Shown: positions 1 to 11,649, counted from the stretch's first letter. The stretch: 64,000 nt of DNA from Prostheceraeus crozeri (GCA_907163375.1 CAJQUW010007475.1:168501-232500), one strand, 5' to 3'. Made by a program: numbers and translations. The notes: generated by a model not told the origin, from the sequence alone.

Positions 1-469
1 TGGCCACTTCCATTGCTTTGCACGACAGAAACTGCCTTTGAAATTCAACATTTTAATACCACTTCAAATATGGTTCGAATATCCCTGATAATGACTGTCG
101 CGGGAGGAATACTTTAATGGCGGCTAGTTTAGCACTCTGATAATTGCAAATCTCATTCGAAATGAATTTTCATTGCGCAATACCAAAATTGAACATTAAA
201 GCAACAATATGCATTGACTTGATAGCAGAGTATGAGATAATCAGAGGATATCATACCACTGCAGATGAAGCCATTATCAATAATTTAAGCTAACACTGAC
301 AACACATGACAAGGGATTTATCGAAGCCAGGTTATGACTTGTCATTGAAATTTATCTGCTGAACTAATTGCAAGATTTTATTGAAGAAAATTATTTTAAG
401 CCATGACATGCATTTCAAAGTCTGCCCCGTAGCGCTTTTCTCAAAATATGCGAAATCCTCAGAGTAGTG

Positions 470-815
470 GAGCAGCTACATGTACAATCCATTTTTCAGC
501 AAAATCGTTCAGTTTGTGATACAAGCATAAAAATTGATATTGATATACAGTTTGATGTTCTGTTTCAGAAAAAGAAGTTGGCCACGATGAAAAATCAATA
601 TTTTTAAGAGATATCGATCAGTATCGATCTGATTGATTCCATAGAAAATCACTCTAAAACAATTGTGAACAGTCATCCTAGCGCAAAATTTTGCGTAGAA
701 CACGAATTATTTGTCTAAGTCATTATGCATGCAACTGCAAGACAGATACGATCGATTTATTGATCAGTATCGATCTGATTGATTGATTTTATGAAAATTT
801 ACTCAAGATTGATGT
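470..815 (+). repeat. Dispersed repeat, copy 1 (inverted partner at 13860-14215)
   Basis: This stretch reappears in opposite orientation at about 13860-14215. Shared words include the segment around GTTCAGTTTGTGATACAAGC, the run around GAAAAAGAAGTTG, and GTGAACAGTCATCCTAGC. It contains an internal direct repeat, GATCAGTATCGATCTGATTG, at about 613 and 762. No coding potential is seen. It is probably an old non-autonomous element, but its ends were not defined. Confidence 0.7.
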
Positions 816-1760
816 ACCGGTAACACTTATTTATTGATCATCACCCATCAAATTGATAGGTTATGAGTATTTTACGACACTGATAAGACTATCCCATAAG
901 TCTGATCTGCCAAGTTCAATTTTCTTTCATAGATCTGTCCTCATCGTTGATGTCAGCGAAGAAAAACAAAATATTTGAGTGACGAAAGTGATAGATAATT
1001 TATTCATGACACTGCAAAAATGCAATTTTTTAACAAAAGAGATGTCATGTGCAGACAATTGTTCACAGGAACAATCATACTCTCGAAGCAATGTTTTGTT
1101 AACAAAAATGTTAACAACAAAATTAGTGCTAATGGATTTATTAAATCTAAGAACGAAAGAATGAGATATAAATTGCAATATATTCGCATGCATTAGACAT
1201 CTGCCAACGTAAACCTTTGATAAAAAATGAATCAATGGTAATGGGCCAGTCCAGAAGTCATTGAATCTTTGTCAGTTGCAGTACACATTAGACATTAAAA
1301 GTAAGAAATCAAGTCCGTTTGACGTACTACCACACCTGTTTTGACGTACTATTTCGCAGCCACTGCTCATCAGCTTTTGGTATACTTTAAACTCAATTTC
1401 AAAACAAAACAGAAATGATTTGTGGTCTGCAGTAAACTGCAGAACTTTCGTAATTTTACAACAATATTTAGTTTTGAATTACAACTAAAACATATGGATG
1501 TTGTATTTAGTGAACAAAGTATACTCTCAACAGAATTTCAATATAAAACTAATAGACGAGATAAAAAATACATCACAAAAATTAATGTAAATGCATTACA
1601 AAAACTGACAAAGCAATGAGATATATGTCACTCGGAAATTACGCTATGTAAACATTCATTGTAAAGATTAATTGTAGACATGACGCATCTATCAATGCAC
1701 ACGCCGAGCACTTCAAATACTCGTAAAAGACAATCGCCTAATAAAAGGTCATGCAGCATT
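816..1760. other. No gene recognised
   Basis: AT-rich sequence with only short chance reading frames on both strands. No transposon ends, tandem repeats or protein motifs were recognised. Confidence 0.5.
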
Positions 1761-1764
1761 CTCG

Positions 1765-2160
1765 TAAGTCATTCAATTCTTGTTGGTGAGCAATCGAGTC
1801 CAAAACAGCACTTACACATTTCTTGGTATTCTATCTTACATCCGCAGCTCGTCAGTTTCGGGCAACACTTCGCTATTGGCTCCAAACTTGTCCAGTACAC
1901 TTTTCAGTGACCTTCGCTCGACCATCCCCATTCTCAAGGACTAGACTGTTGCGGCTGTTTGACCAGAGCCTGGTGCCAAACATGACCACCTTGATAAGTT
2001 GCACGTTTGACATGTTCAACAAGTGCAGCTCTGGATGGGGGAATGCAACCATGGGTCCTCTGTTTTCGCGCAAAGAGTTCAGGCCTTGCTTCATTCACCG
2101 AAGAGGCTTCATTGGATCTGTCATACAAGGACACTACAAATCTTTGGTTGTGGAAGGGCG
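1765..2160 (-). pseudogene. Relic of a Cys-rich repeat-associated protein
   Basis: Read on the minus strand, a segment near 2134-1935 gives VNEARPELFARKQ, then IPPSRAALVEHVKRATYQ, then a tryptophan-containing stretch. After frame changes the reading continues to LTSCGCK and then CKCCFGLDC near 1855-1790. From memory, this order (an ARxELFxxK block, a PPTxAALxxHxxRAxYQ block, then a CGCK...CKC...C tail) is shared by uncharacterised proteins found in many copies in invertebrate genomes. I do not know their function. At least two frame changes and several stops separate the blocks, so this is a dead fragment. No start codon or upstream domain was found. Confidence 0.5.
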
Positions 2161-2164
2161 TTGA

Positions 2165-3080
2165 CTTAGCTTAGCAAAGACAGTAGATATCTCAGGGACC
2201 CATACATTCCATCTCTCTCATGCGGTCTTTTTCCCTTTCCCAATGAAAAATGAGACAACGTCACATCCCGTGAATTTGACATTGAATGGAGAGCATGAAA
2301 CGCGAGTACATTTTCAGCAATTCTTGAGTAGCCGTGGTAGTCTTGTATTCTTCTGGATGTATGGCAGGGGGAAGACAAAATTTCACTTTTTTCCACATGA
2401 CAGACAATATTTGCTCCAATCTGTCTTTAGTTGTGTTGTAGAATCCATAGAGAAAGATGCACGGTCGAGGGTTTATACCACCGTAACCTGAACACAACTT
2501 GAGATGTGGGATTCAGCTAGGTTCGGAACTGACCTACACCTAACCCGATCGTTCATCCAACGCCATTCAAATCCCGTGCCATCTGTACACCATGCGGATA
2601 ACGTTGAAACCCGCAATTCTCCTTGACTCGACTCTCCCGCGCTGGTACATCCTGCCGATTCCGGTGCGGCTATCTAAAGCTGTGGGGCTCATTAAATAGC
2701 ATTTGGGATACTGTGCGCTAATTCAGCTGACAATGAACCCCATGCTGAGTTTCATAGCAATGTTCGTCACTATTGTGCTCTGGTGGTGTGCGACATCCAC
2801 TCTCCTGATTCACTTCCATTTCCGGTATCAAAGCTCAGTTATGTATAATCCAGAGAAGCTCCTAAAGTCGTCGTTTGTTTATTTAATCGCATGCGAGAAT
2901 TCATCTTTAATCTTTATTGCATGAAACTTATTGGTTAACTATTAACTTATTTACCTACTGTTATCTTACTTGCGTGCGTACTTACGTCCCTGAGATGTAA
3001 TTGATACATATGCAACAATTCGTCCTGAATTCCCATCATCCTATGTATCACCCACATGGCTTCTTTGAGCAATTTGTAGC
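2165..3080. other. No gene recognised
   Basis: Holds a somewhat more GC-rich patch at about 2500-2690 and otherwise AT-rich sequence. The short frames here show no recognisable protein signature. It may be a continuation of the neighbouring relic, but I cannot support that. Confidence 0.4.
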
Positions 3081-3282
3081 CTGTTTCACCATTGCTAGGA
3101 GCTTTTAGTTGATAATTCTACAATTAAAATGCTAATAATTATCTGTTCTAATAAAGTCGGTTTCATCATCGACTGCTAGATATCAGCTTCTAGAAATAGA
3201 AGTTCCTAGGTTTGTCAGCTACTTCAACCTGTGTCAGTCGCGATCACCTCTATAAAACGATAGGTGAAGCAATTGTTCTAAC

Positions 3283-3804
3283 CACAGAATTAGATTGTTT
3301 ATCTGTGTCACTTTGCTAGAACTACTAACTGATTCAAACAAATGGCACATACAGGAACTTAATAAGTGGGCAAAAAGAAATTTTTAATGCCTTACAGAGG
3401 TAGGAAAAATAGTCGTGCGCCACCTGCGGATTGCTCTGAACTCCTTCAAAATGCTCCGATCGCCACGATTCCTTCAGATTCGAAGCATTCAGATCATTGC
3501 GCAAAAGTTTTCTCGATAATGTTGGGCCCTCCGATCATTTTTAAAAAAGTTAGCAGGCGCATGAAAAAACGTTTACAAACTTCTCTGTAGAACTTGACAT
3601 CGACTGCGTCTCTTTGCTGTGTGATCCGGTTGATAACATTCACTGAAACTTTGCACAATTTGGCGTGTTTAATGTTGAACTGGCTGGTCACTGTTCGATT
3701 GCTATGGTATTTAGTCAGGAGATTGTGCCATTTCATTAGCGGTACATGTTCCAATGCTTCCCTTCTAGTCAAACAGAAGAAGAGACGACCGGTCTAATTC
3801 TGTG
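3283..3804 (+). mobile_element. hAT-like MITE, copy A
   Basis: A 522-bp non-autonomous element with terminal inverted repeats CACAGAATTAGA / TCTAATTCTGTG. It is flanked by a perfect 8-bp target duplication GTTCTAAC (3275-3282 and 3805-3812). A second 522-bp copy lies inverted at 29807-30328 and a divergent third at 34437-35043, each also with an 8-bp duplication. The 8-bp duplication and the resemblance of CACAGAA to hAT ends such as CAGAGAA suggest hAT; no transposase is present. Confidence 0.85.
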
Positions 3805-3861
3805 GTTCTAACAAAAGAAATGACAGATATCTATGATCGCATTGTTCGGACGAGATGAATA

Positions 3862-4237
3862 CAGGTTTTCCAGTTCGACAATCCGACTATCAGATTAAAG
3901 AATACGTTTTAAGATGAAACAACGGTATTTCTGTTAATCAGCAGCGTTTTCAATTGAATGATATTGTTTTTAATCGGTAGTGATAATAAGTGAGTTTATT
4001 AATGGATTTATAAGTTTAATGAACGGCAACCTGAAATCATGAACGGCCTTTCATATTCAATTATATTTCATTTAACAGATAAGTCATTACAAAAAGTTTT
4101 GATAATTTTTTTAATTCATAAAGGTAATACAGTAAGTCATTAAAAACTTTTTTTACGAAAAGGTAAGTCAATACAAAAAAGTTTTGATAATCTTGAAATT
4201 TTTTATTCCATTATGAAACAAAACGACTACCGTAATA
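3862..4237. other. Unique left arm of the array element
   Basis: A 376-bp noncoding segment present only once, so the internal units have no left end of their own. It carries two near-identical ~26-bp stretches (AAGTCATTACAAAAAG at about 4081 and AAGTCAATACAAAAAAG at about 4165). It ends at a TA dinucleotide (4236-4237) that coincides exactly with the start of the repeated unit. Confidence 0.8.
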
Positions 4238-4313
4238 TTCATTGATGGTTTTGTAAGACATCCTCGCGATTAATTAGTATAGGCATCAATCTGCCCATAC
4301 GTCTGGAAGACCT

Positions 4314-5277
4314 TCACATCTTATTTGCAGTGATGGCATTCATGTTTTGGGAGGCGAGTTGCAGTAAGGTCAAATTCCGCTGTTGTCCAGTGTAGTTGTG
4401 TAACTGCTCACGAATCTCAGCTACTTCTCTCTTGAAAGCCGCTTTCCACATGGAAAACGCGTTCTCTGCAATATTGAGAAATGGAGAGTAGGGCGGTTAG
4501 TACCTAATAGAGTGTCCCTCTCGCAAACTGACTTCACGGGCTCTATTGTGGCACGGAGCATTATCCATGACGAATACACGAGGTCCAGCCCCAGCCGCAA
4601 CGGACGCTTCTTCCAGCCAGGAGTTAAATCTCTCACAGGAGGTTCCGCTTCGTAGAATTCATGATGGACGACACCTTCATTAGAGACCGCCAAGATGAGA
4701 GTAAAATTCCGCCCGCGCGGTCCATGAACAATCCTGACAGCTCGCTCTCCCCGTCTGGCACGACCTCGTGTGCGACTGATCCATAAATTAAATCCGGATT
4801 CGTCCACAAAAATAAATGTTGGCGGATGGTTTGCGTTGATCGTGTGCAGATACCAGTTCGCATACTCGGCCCTTTCCACTTTGATGTCATGGCTATTGCG
4901 GTTGACTTGAACAGTCTCCATTTTCTTTAAGAAGATAAGACGATTTCTCAGACATGTGCTGATAGTTTGAATTGAGACAGATGGCTTGTCCGGCATCCGC
5001 GCTTGTAGATCAGCTTTGATTTGGGCTAACGTGAATTCCGGTTGGGATTCAACAATCTCTACCACAGTATTTGCCATATCTTCGTCCATCTTTTGGTGTC
5101 GTCTTCCTCCTCTGGGACGCTCAATGACTCCTTCAAGTATATAACGATGTACTATTGAATACGCAGTATCCGTTTTACACCGAGAACTCGAGCGGCTTCA
5201 ATACTATAATCATCTCCGGCTTCGTGAGCCATAATGATTCTGCGTTTAACATCAGAAGGTATTCGCTGGCGCTCCAT
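4314..5277 (-). pseudogene. IS630/Tc1-type DDE transposase, unit 1
   Basis: The reading starts MERQRIPSDVKRRIIMAH, an N-terminal helix-turn-helix, and continues with a second DNA-binding helix (EFTLAQIKADLQARMP). It then reaches the catalytic FVDESGFN (first D), FVMDNAPCH (second D) and YSPFLNIAEN (E) of a DDE_3 transposase. Full length would be about 320 residues, normal for the family. Lesions shared by all five units are a frame change near the codons after HHEFYEA (about 4650) and a TAA in the Y*PPYSP motif (4497-4499). A private one-base deletion near 5170 breaks the helix-turn-helix. The start is the first Met, just downstream of the unit's ~250-bp 5' leader and TIR. Confidence 0.9.
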
Positions 5278-5608
5278 ATTGATAAGTTAATTTAGCAGAT
5301 GTGAAGACATCTATATAGGGCTTTGGATCAAACCGAATAGATATCATTTATTCTTCACGTGAAATACCGCTCACTAATCTGATAGAGACACAATTGAACT
5401 ATTTTGCTGCAGTTTATTTATTGTTGTCGCTCTCAATTGTGAAATGACGTAATATTTTATCTTTTAACGTTTTAGAAATTAAAGTGCCGCTCTTGATTCG
5501 GTAGTTGCCGTTGTCGTGTAGGAAAACCTGTATTCATTGATGGTTTTGTAAGACATCCTCGCGATTAATTAGTCTAGGCATCAATCTGCCCATACGTCTG
5601 GAAGACCT

Positions 5609-6574
5609 TCACATCTTATTTGCAGTGATGGCATTCATGTTTTGGGAGGCGAGTTGCAGTAAGGTCAAATTCCGCTGTTGTCCAGTGTAGTTGTGTAACT
5701 GCTCACGAATCTCAGCTACTTCTCTCTTGAAAGCCGCTTTCCACATGGAAAACGCGTTCTCTGCAATATTGAGAAATGGAGAGTAGGGCGGTTAGTACCT
5801 AATAGAGTGTCCCTCTCGCAAACTGACTTCACGGGCTCTATTGTGGCACGGAGCATTATCCATGACGAATACACGAGGTCCAGCCCCAGCCGCAACGGAC
5901 GCTTCTTCCAGCCAGGAGTTAAATCTCTCACAGGAGGTTCCGCTTCGTAGAATTCATGATGGACGACACCTTCATTAGAGACCGCCAAGATGAGAGTAAA
6001 ATTCCGCCCGCGCGGTCCATGAACAATCCTGACAGCTCGCTCTCCCCGTCTGGCACGACCTCGTGTGCGACTGATCCATAAATTAAATCCGGATTCGTCC
6101 ACAAAAATAAATGTTGGCGGATGGTTTGCGTTGATCGTGTGCAGATACCAGTTCGCATACTCGGCCCTTTCCACTTTGATGTCATGGCTATTGCGGTTGA
6201 CTTGAACAGTCTCCATTTTCTTTAAGAAGATAAGACGATTTCTCAGACATGTGCTGATAGTTTGAATTGAGACAGATGGCTTGTCCGGCATCCGCGCTTG
6301 TAGATCAGCTTTGATTTGGGCTAACGTGAATTCTGGTTGGGATTCAAACAATCTCTACCACAGTATTTGCCATATCTTCGTCCATCTTTTGGTGTCGTCT
6401 TCCTCCTCTGGGACGCTCAATGACTCCTTCAAGTATATAACGATGTACTATTGAATACGCAGTATCCCGTTTTACACCGAGAACTCGAGCGGCTTCAATA
6501 CTATAATCATCTCCGGCTTCGTGAGCCATAATGATTCTGCGTTTAACATCAGAAGGTATTCGCTGGCGCTCCAT
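5609..6574 (-). pseudogene. IS630/Tc1-type DDE transposase, unit 2
   Basis: Same domain order as unit 1: N-terminal helix-turn-helix, second DNA-binding region, then the D-D-E core. It carries the two shared lesions (frame change after HHEFYEA and TAA before PPYSP). A private one-base insertion near 6347 separates the N-terminal 76 residues from the rest. It is otherwise almost identical to unit 1, including the CCC of AGCCCCAGCC in the core and the G of CGCGCGGTCC. Confidence 0.9.
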
Positions 6575-6905
6575 ATTGATAAGTTAATTTAGCAGATGTG
6601 AAGACATCTATATAGGGCTTTGGATCAAACCGAATAGATATCATTTATTCTTCACGTGAAATACCGCTCACTAATCTGATAGAGACACAATTGAACTATT
6701 TTGCTGCAGTTTATTTATTGTTGTCGCTCTCAATTGTGAAATGACGTAATATTTTATCTTTTAACGTTTTAGAAATTAAAGTGCCGCTCTTGATTCGGTA
6801 GTTGCCGTTGTCGTGTAGGAAAACCTGTATTCATTGATGGTTTTGTAAGACATCCTCGCGATTAATTAGTATAGGCATCAATCTGCCCATACGTCTGGAA
6901 GACCT

Positions 6906-7870
6906 TCACATCTTATTTGCAGTGATGGCATTCATGTTTTGGGAGGCGAGTTGCAGTAAGGTCAAATTCCGCTGTTGTCCAGTGTAGTTGTGTAACTGCT
7001 CACGAATCTCAGCTACTTCTCTCTTGAAAGCCGCTTTCCACATGGAAAACGCGTTCTCTGCAATATTGAGAAATGGAGAGTAGGGCGGTTAGTACCTAAT
7101 AGAGTGTCCCTCTCGCAAACTGACTTCACGGGCTCTATTGTGGCACGGAGCATTATCCATGACGAATACACGAGGTCCAGCATCAGCCGCAACGGACGCT
7201 TCTTCCAGCCAGGAGTTAAATCTCTCACAGGAGGTTCCGCTTCGTTGAATTCATGATGGACGACACCTTCATTAGAGACCGCCAAGATGAGAGTAAAATT
7301 CCGCCCGCGCTGTCCATGAACAATCCTGACAGCTCGCTTTCCCCGTCTGGCACGACCTCGTGTGCGACTGATCCATAAATTAAATCCGGATTCGTCCACA
7401 AAAATAAATGTTGGCGGATGGTTTGCGTTGATCGTGTGCAGATACCAGTTCGCATACTCGGCCCCTTCCACTTTGATGTCATGGATATTGCGGTTGACTT
7501 GAACAGTCTCCATTTTCTTTAAGAAGATAAGACGATTTCTCAGACATGTGCTGATAGTTTGAATTGAGACAGATGGCTTGTCCGGCATCCGCGCTTGTAG
7601 ATCAGCTTTGATTTGGGCTAACGTGAATTCCGGTTGGGATTCAACAATCTCTACCACATTATTTGCCATATCTTCGTCCATCTTTTGGTGTCGTCTTCCT
7701 CCTCTGGGACGCTCAATGACTCCTTCAAGTATATAACGATGTACTATTGAATACGCAGTATCCCGTTTTACACCGAGAACTCGAGCGGCTTCAATACTAT
7801 AATCATCTCCGGCTTCGTGAGCCATAATGATTCTGCGTTTAACATCAGAAGGTCTTCGCTGGCGCTCCAT
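6906..7870 (-). pseudogene. IS630/Tc1-type DDE transposase, unit 3 (least damaged)
   Basis: From MERQRRPSD (Met at 7870) the frame runs uninterrupted through both DNA-binding segments and the first catalytic D (FVDESGFN). It then hits the shared frame change, after which the second D (FVMDNAPCH) and E are read in another frame, with the shared TAA between them. An upstream in-frame Met at 7903 adds 11 residues, but the aligned Met in the other units argues for 7870. This unit has no private frameshift, so it is closest to the founder of the array. Confidence 0.9.
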
Positions 7871-8205
7871 ATTGATAAGGTAATTTAGCAGATGTGATGA
7901 CATCTATATAGGGCTTTGGATCAAACCGAATAGATATCATTTATTCTTTTCTCACGTGAAATACCGCTCACTAATCTGATAGAGACACAATTGAACTATT
8001 TTGCTGCAGTTTATTTATTGTTGTCGCTCTCAATTGTGAAATGACGTAATATTTTATCTTTTAACGTTTTAGAAATTAAAGTGCCGCTCTTGATTCGGTA
8101 GTTGCCGTTGTCGTGTAGGAAAACCTGTATTCATTGATGGTTTTGTAAGACATCCTCGCGATTAATTAGTATAGGCATCAATCTGCCCATACGTCTGGAA
8201 GACCT

Positions 8206-9171
8206 TCACATCTTATTTGCAGTGATGGCATTCATGTTTTGGGAGGCGAGTTGCAAGTAAGGTCAAATTCCGCTGTTGTCCAGTGTAGTTGTGTAATGCT
8301 CACGAATCTCAGCTACTTCTCTCTTAAAAGCCGCTTTCCACATGGAAAACGCGTTCTCTGCAATATTGAGAAATGGAGAGTAGGGCGGTTAGTACCTAAT
8401 AGAGTGTCCCTCTCGCAAACTGACTTCACGGGCTCTATTGTGGCACGGAGCATTATCCATGACGAATACACGAGGTCCAGCCCCAGCCGCAACGGACGCT
8501 TCTTCCAGCCAGGAGTTAAATCTCTCACAGGAGGTTCCGCTTCGTTGAATTCATGATGGACGACACCTTCATTAGAGACCGCCAAGATGAGAGTAAAATT
8601 CCGCCCGCGCTGTCCATGAACAAACCTGACAGCTCGCTCTCCCCGTCTGGCACGACTTCGTGTGCGACTGATCCATAAATTAAATCCGGATTCGTCCACA
8701 AAAATAAATGTTGGCGGATGGTTTGCGTTGATCGTGTGCAGATACCAGTTCGCATACTCGGCCCTTTCCACTTTGATGTCATGGATATTGCGGTTGACTT
8801 GAACAGTCTCCATTTTCTTTAAGAAGATAAGACGATTTCTCAGACATGTGCTGATAGTTTGAATTGAGACAGATGGCTTGTCCGGCATCCGCGCTTGTAG
8901 ATCAGCTTTGATTTGGGCTAACGTGAATTCCGGTTGGGATTCAACAATCTCTACCACATTATTTGCCATATCTTCGTCCATCTTTTGGTGTCGTCTTCCT
9001 CCTCTGGGACGCTCAATGACTCCTTCAAGTATATAACGATGTACTATTGAATACGCATTATCCCGTTTTACACCGAGAACTCGCGCGGCTTCAATACTAT
9101 AATCATCTCCGGCTTCGTGAGCCATAATGATTCTGCGTTTAACATCAGAAGGGTATTCGCTGGCGCTCCAT
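8206..9171 (-). pseudogene. IS630/Tc1-type DDE transposase, unit 4
   Basis: Same family and layout as its neighbours. A private extra G near 9151 puts the normal start out of frame, so the open part begins at MAHEAGDDYS. Small indels near 8254 and 8297 alter the C-terminal tail. The shared frame change and shared TAA are present. Variants TAATTCAACGAAG-side T and GCTGTCC are shared with unit 3, while AGCCCCAGCC is shared with units 1 and 2. Confidence 0.9.
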
Positions 9172-9503
9172 ATTGATAAGTTAATTTAGCAGATGTGAAG
9201 ACATCTATATAGGGCTTTAGATCAAACCGAATAGATATCATTTATTCTTTCACGTGAAATACCGCTCACTAATCTGATAGAGACACAATTGAACTATTTT
9301 GCTGCAGTTTATTTATTGTTGTCGCTCTCAATTGTGAAATGACGTAATATTTTATCTTTTAACGTTTTAGAAATTAAAGTGCCGCTCTTGATTCGGTAGT
9401 TGCCGTTGTCGTGTAGGAAAACCTGTATTCATTGATGGTTTTGTAAGACATCCTCGCGATTAATTAGTCTAGGCATCAATCTGCCCATACGTCTGGAAGA
9501 CCT

Positions 9504-10467
9504 TCACATCTTATTTGCAGTGATGGCATTCATGTTTTGGGAGGCGAGTTGCAGTAAGGTCAAATTCCGCTGTTGTCCATTGTAGTTGTGTAACTGCTCA
9601 CGAATCTCAGCTACTTCTCTCTTAAAAGCCGCTTTCCACATGGAAAACGCGTTCTCTGCAATATTGAGAAATGGAGAGTAGGGCGGTTAGTACCTAATAG
9701 AGTGTCCCTCTCGCAAACTGACTTCACGGGCTCTATTGTGGCACGGAGCATTATCCATGACGAATACACGAGGTCCAGCATCAGCCGCAACGGACGCTTC
9801 TTCCAGCCAGGAGTTAAATCTCTCACAGGAGGTTCCGCTTCGTAGAATTCATGATGGACGACACCTTCATTAGAGACCGCCAAGATGAGAGTAAAATTCC
9901 GCCCGCGCGGTCCATGAACAATCCTGACAGCTCGCTCTCCCCGTCTGGCACGACCTCGTGTGCGACTGATCCATAAATTAAATCCGGATTCGTCCACAAA
10001 AATAAATGTTGGCGGATGGTTTGCGTTGATCGTGTGCAGATACCAGTTCGCATACTCGGCCTTTCCACTTTGATGTCATGGCTATTGCGGTTGACTTGAA
10101 CAGTCTCCATTTTCTTTAAGAAGATAAGACGATTTCTCAGACATGTGCTGATAGTTTGAATTGAGACAGATGGCTTGTCCGGCATCCGCGCTTGTAGATC
10201 AGCTTTGATTTGGGCTAACGTGAATTCTGGTTGGGATTCAACAATCTCTACCACATTATTTGCCATATCTTCGTCCATCTTTTGGTGTCGTCTTCCTCCT
10301 CTGGGACGCTCAATGACTCCTTCAAGTATATAACGATGTACTATTGAATACGCAGTATCCCGTTTTACACCGAGAACTCGAGCGGCTTCAATACTATAAT
10401 CATCTCCGGCTTCGTGAGCCATAATGATTCTGCGTTTAACATCAGAAGGTATTCGCTGGCGCTCCAT
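9504..10467 (-). pseudogene. IS630/Tc1-type DDE transposase, unit 5
   Basis: The start at 10467 reads MERQRIPSDVK. A private one-base deletion near 10061 splits the frame between the DNA-binding half and the FVDESGFN core. It carries both shared lesions. It shares AGCATCAGCC with unit 3 but GCGGTCC with units 1 and 2. It lies next to the true right end of the whole element; its terminal TIR differs from the internal ones at GTCGTATAGG versus GTCGTGTAGG. Confidence 0.9.
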
Positions 10468-10789
10468 ATTGATAAGTTAATTTAGCAGATGTGAAGACAT
10501 CTATATAGGGCTTTAGATCAAACCGAATAGATATCATTTATTCTTCACGTGAAATACCGCTCACTAATCTGATAGAGACACAATTGAACAATTTTGCTGC
10601 AGTTTATTTATTGTTGTCGCTCTCAATTGTGAAATGACGTAATATTTTATCTTTTAACGTTTTAGAAATTAAAGTGCCGCTCTTGATTCGGTAGTTGCCG
10701 TTGTCGTATAGGAAAACCTGTACATCGGTAGCATTGTGCCATCAAACTTTCAATTTCTAAATCAAAACGCTGATTTTTCTACAATCGAT

Positions 10790-11480
10790 TGCAAAGCCAC
10801 TGCCTTTGGGAAATTTGATGACATGAAAGAAGCAAAGAAGAAGAAGAAGGCAGATGCGTGGGAGGAGATTCGTGAGATGTAAGATACAGACACAGTTAAG
10901 CATATTGCAGTCGTTTGATATGATTAAGAATTCTTTTTGAAATTTCAGAATGAATAGTCATGGTTACAAAAAAGATTGTGTGCATCTGCGAGATACTGTT
11001 TGTAGCAACATAAGGGGACGAACTCTGGTGAGTTTAACTCTTTTATTATTGATAGGCCTACAACCCAAGTCACGAATCTTTATAATAATGGAACTTTTAT
11101 TTTTAGGAGAAGAAGGATAAGAAAAAAAGAACGGGTGGCAAGTCAGCAGCAATGGATGAAATTGATGATTTGGTTATCAAAGTACTCGGGAAGGAATCGC
11201 CGGTAGTAGAAGGCTTGAAAGTGGATGAATCAATGTGTGTTCCTCACACGAGTGTGATTGATCAAATGACCCATGAGATCTCAAAGAGCGATTCTCACAT
11301 TTTCATTAAAATCGGTCGGATAATCAATCAAAGTTACAGAGACGCTGCAGAGAAACAACTTTGAAAGACAGTGATGAAATTTATCGCTAAAAAAGAGGAA
11401 GTTGCAGCTACAAGTCGAAAAGTTGGAATTGGAGGTGTTGAAATTAAAGAGAGTTAAATTAAAAGATTGCTGATTTTTAT
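10790..11480 (+). pseudogene. MYB/SANT-like DNA-binding protein of the Harbinger element
   Basis: Three exons are read: about 10790-10878 (GKFDDMKEAKKKKKADAWEE), 10949-11027 (NSHGYKKDCVHLRDTVCSNI) and 11107 onward (EKKDKKKRTGGKSAAMDEID). Good GT/AG sites lie at 10879, 10948, 11028 and 11106. The AWEEI...N..GY pattern followed by a Lys-rich TGGK segment matches the MYB/SANT-like accessory proteins that PIF/Harbinger elements use to bring transposase to DNA. A stop at 11362-11364 is followed, in another frame, by a Leu/Lys-rich coiled tail (about 11400-11475), so one frameshift is inferred. The frame stays open upstream to the array junction at 10722 and continues at 3859, so the array appears to split the first exon. 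The true start is uncertain. Confidence 0.6.
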
Positions 11481-11649
11481 TAAAGAAATGTGGAATATGA
11501 CCTTTGGATATACACACATGATATGGAAATACAAAGTTTTCTCATAATGTCCTACATTCACAATTGAGATTTGGAAGAAAAACAATAACAACTTACATGT
11601 AAATCACAAAAAATGCTGAACAAGTTCATCCCCCCTGTTGTATGAATTG

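Larger units (their letters stand above)
3862..10720 (-). mobile_element. Tc1/mariner-type element with five tandem transposase units
   Basis: The left end CAGGTTTTCC (3862) and right end GGAAAACCTG (10720) are inverted and flanked by TA (3860-3861, 10721-10722), the signature of IS630/Tc1/mariner elements. The inverted similarity continues imperfectly inward (CGACAA, then ACGTTTTAAGAT versus ACGTTAAAAGAT). The leftmost 376 bp (3862-4237) occur once. The rest is a head-to-tail array of five nearly identical units of 1295-1300 bp: 4238-5532, 5533-6829, 6830-8129, 8130-9427 and 9428-10722. Each unit holds one minus-strand transposase pseudogene plus its own right-end TIR and terminal TA. A single-copy ancestor would be about 1.67 kb, a normal Tc1/mariner length. 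Confidence 0.92.

Noticed and set aside
3494-3772. 92-codon frame, partly shared with 29839-30069
   Set aside because: It lies in two copies of a 522-bp MITE, so conservation reflects recent copying; no domain is recognisable and copy C breaks it.
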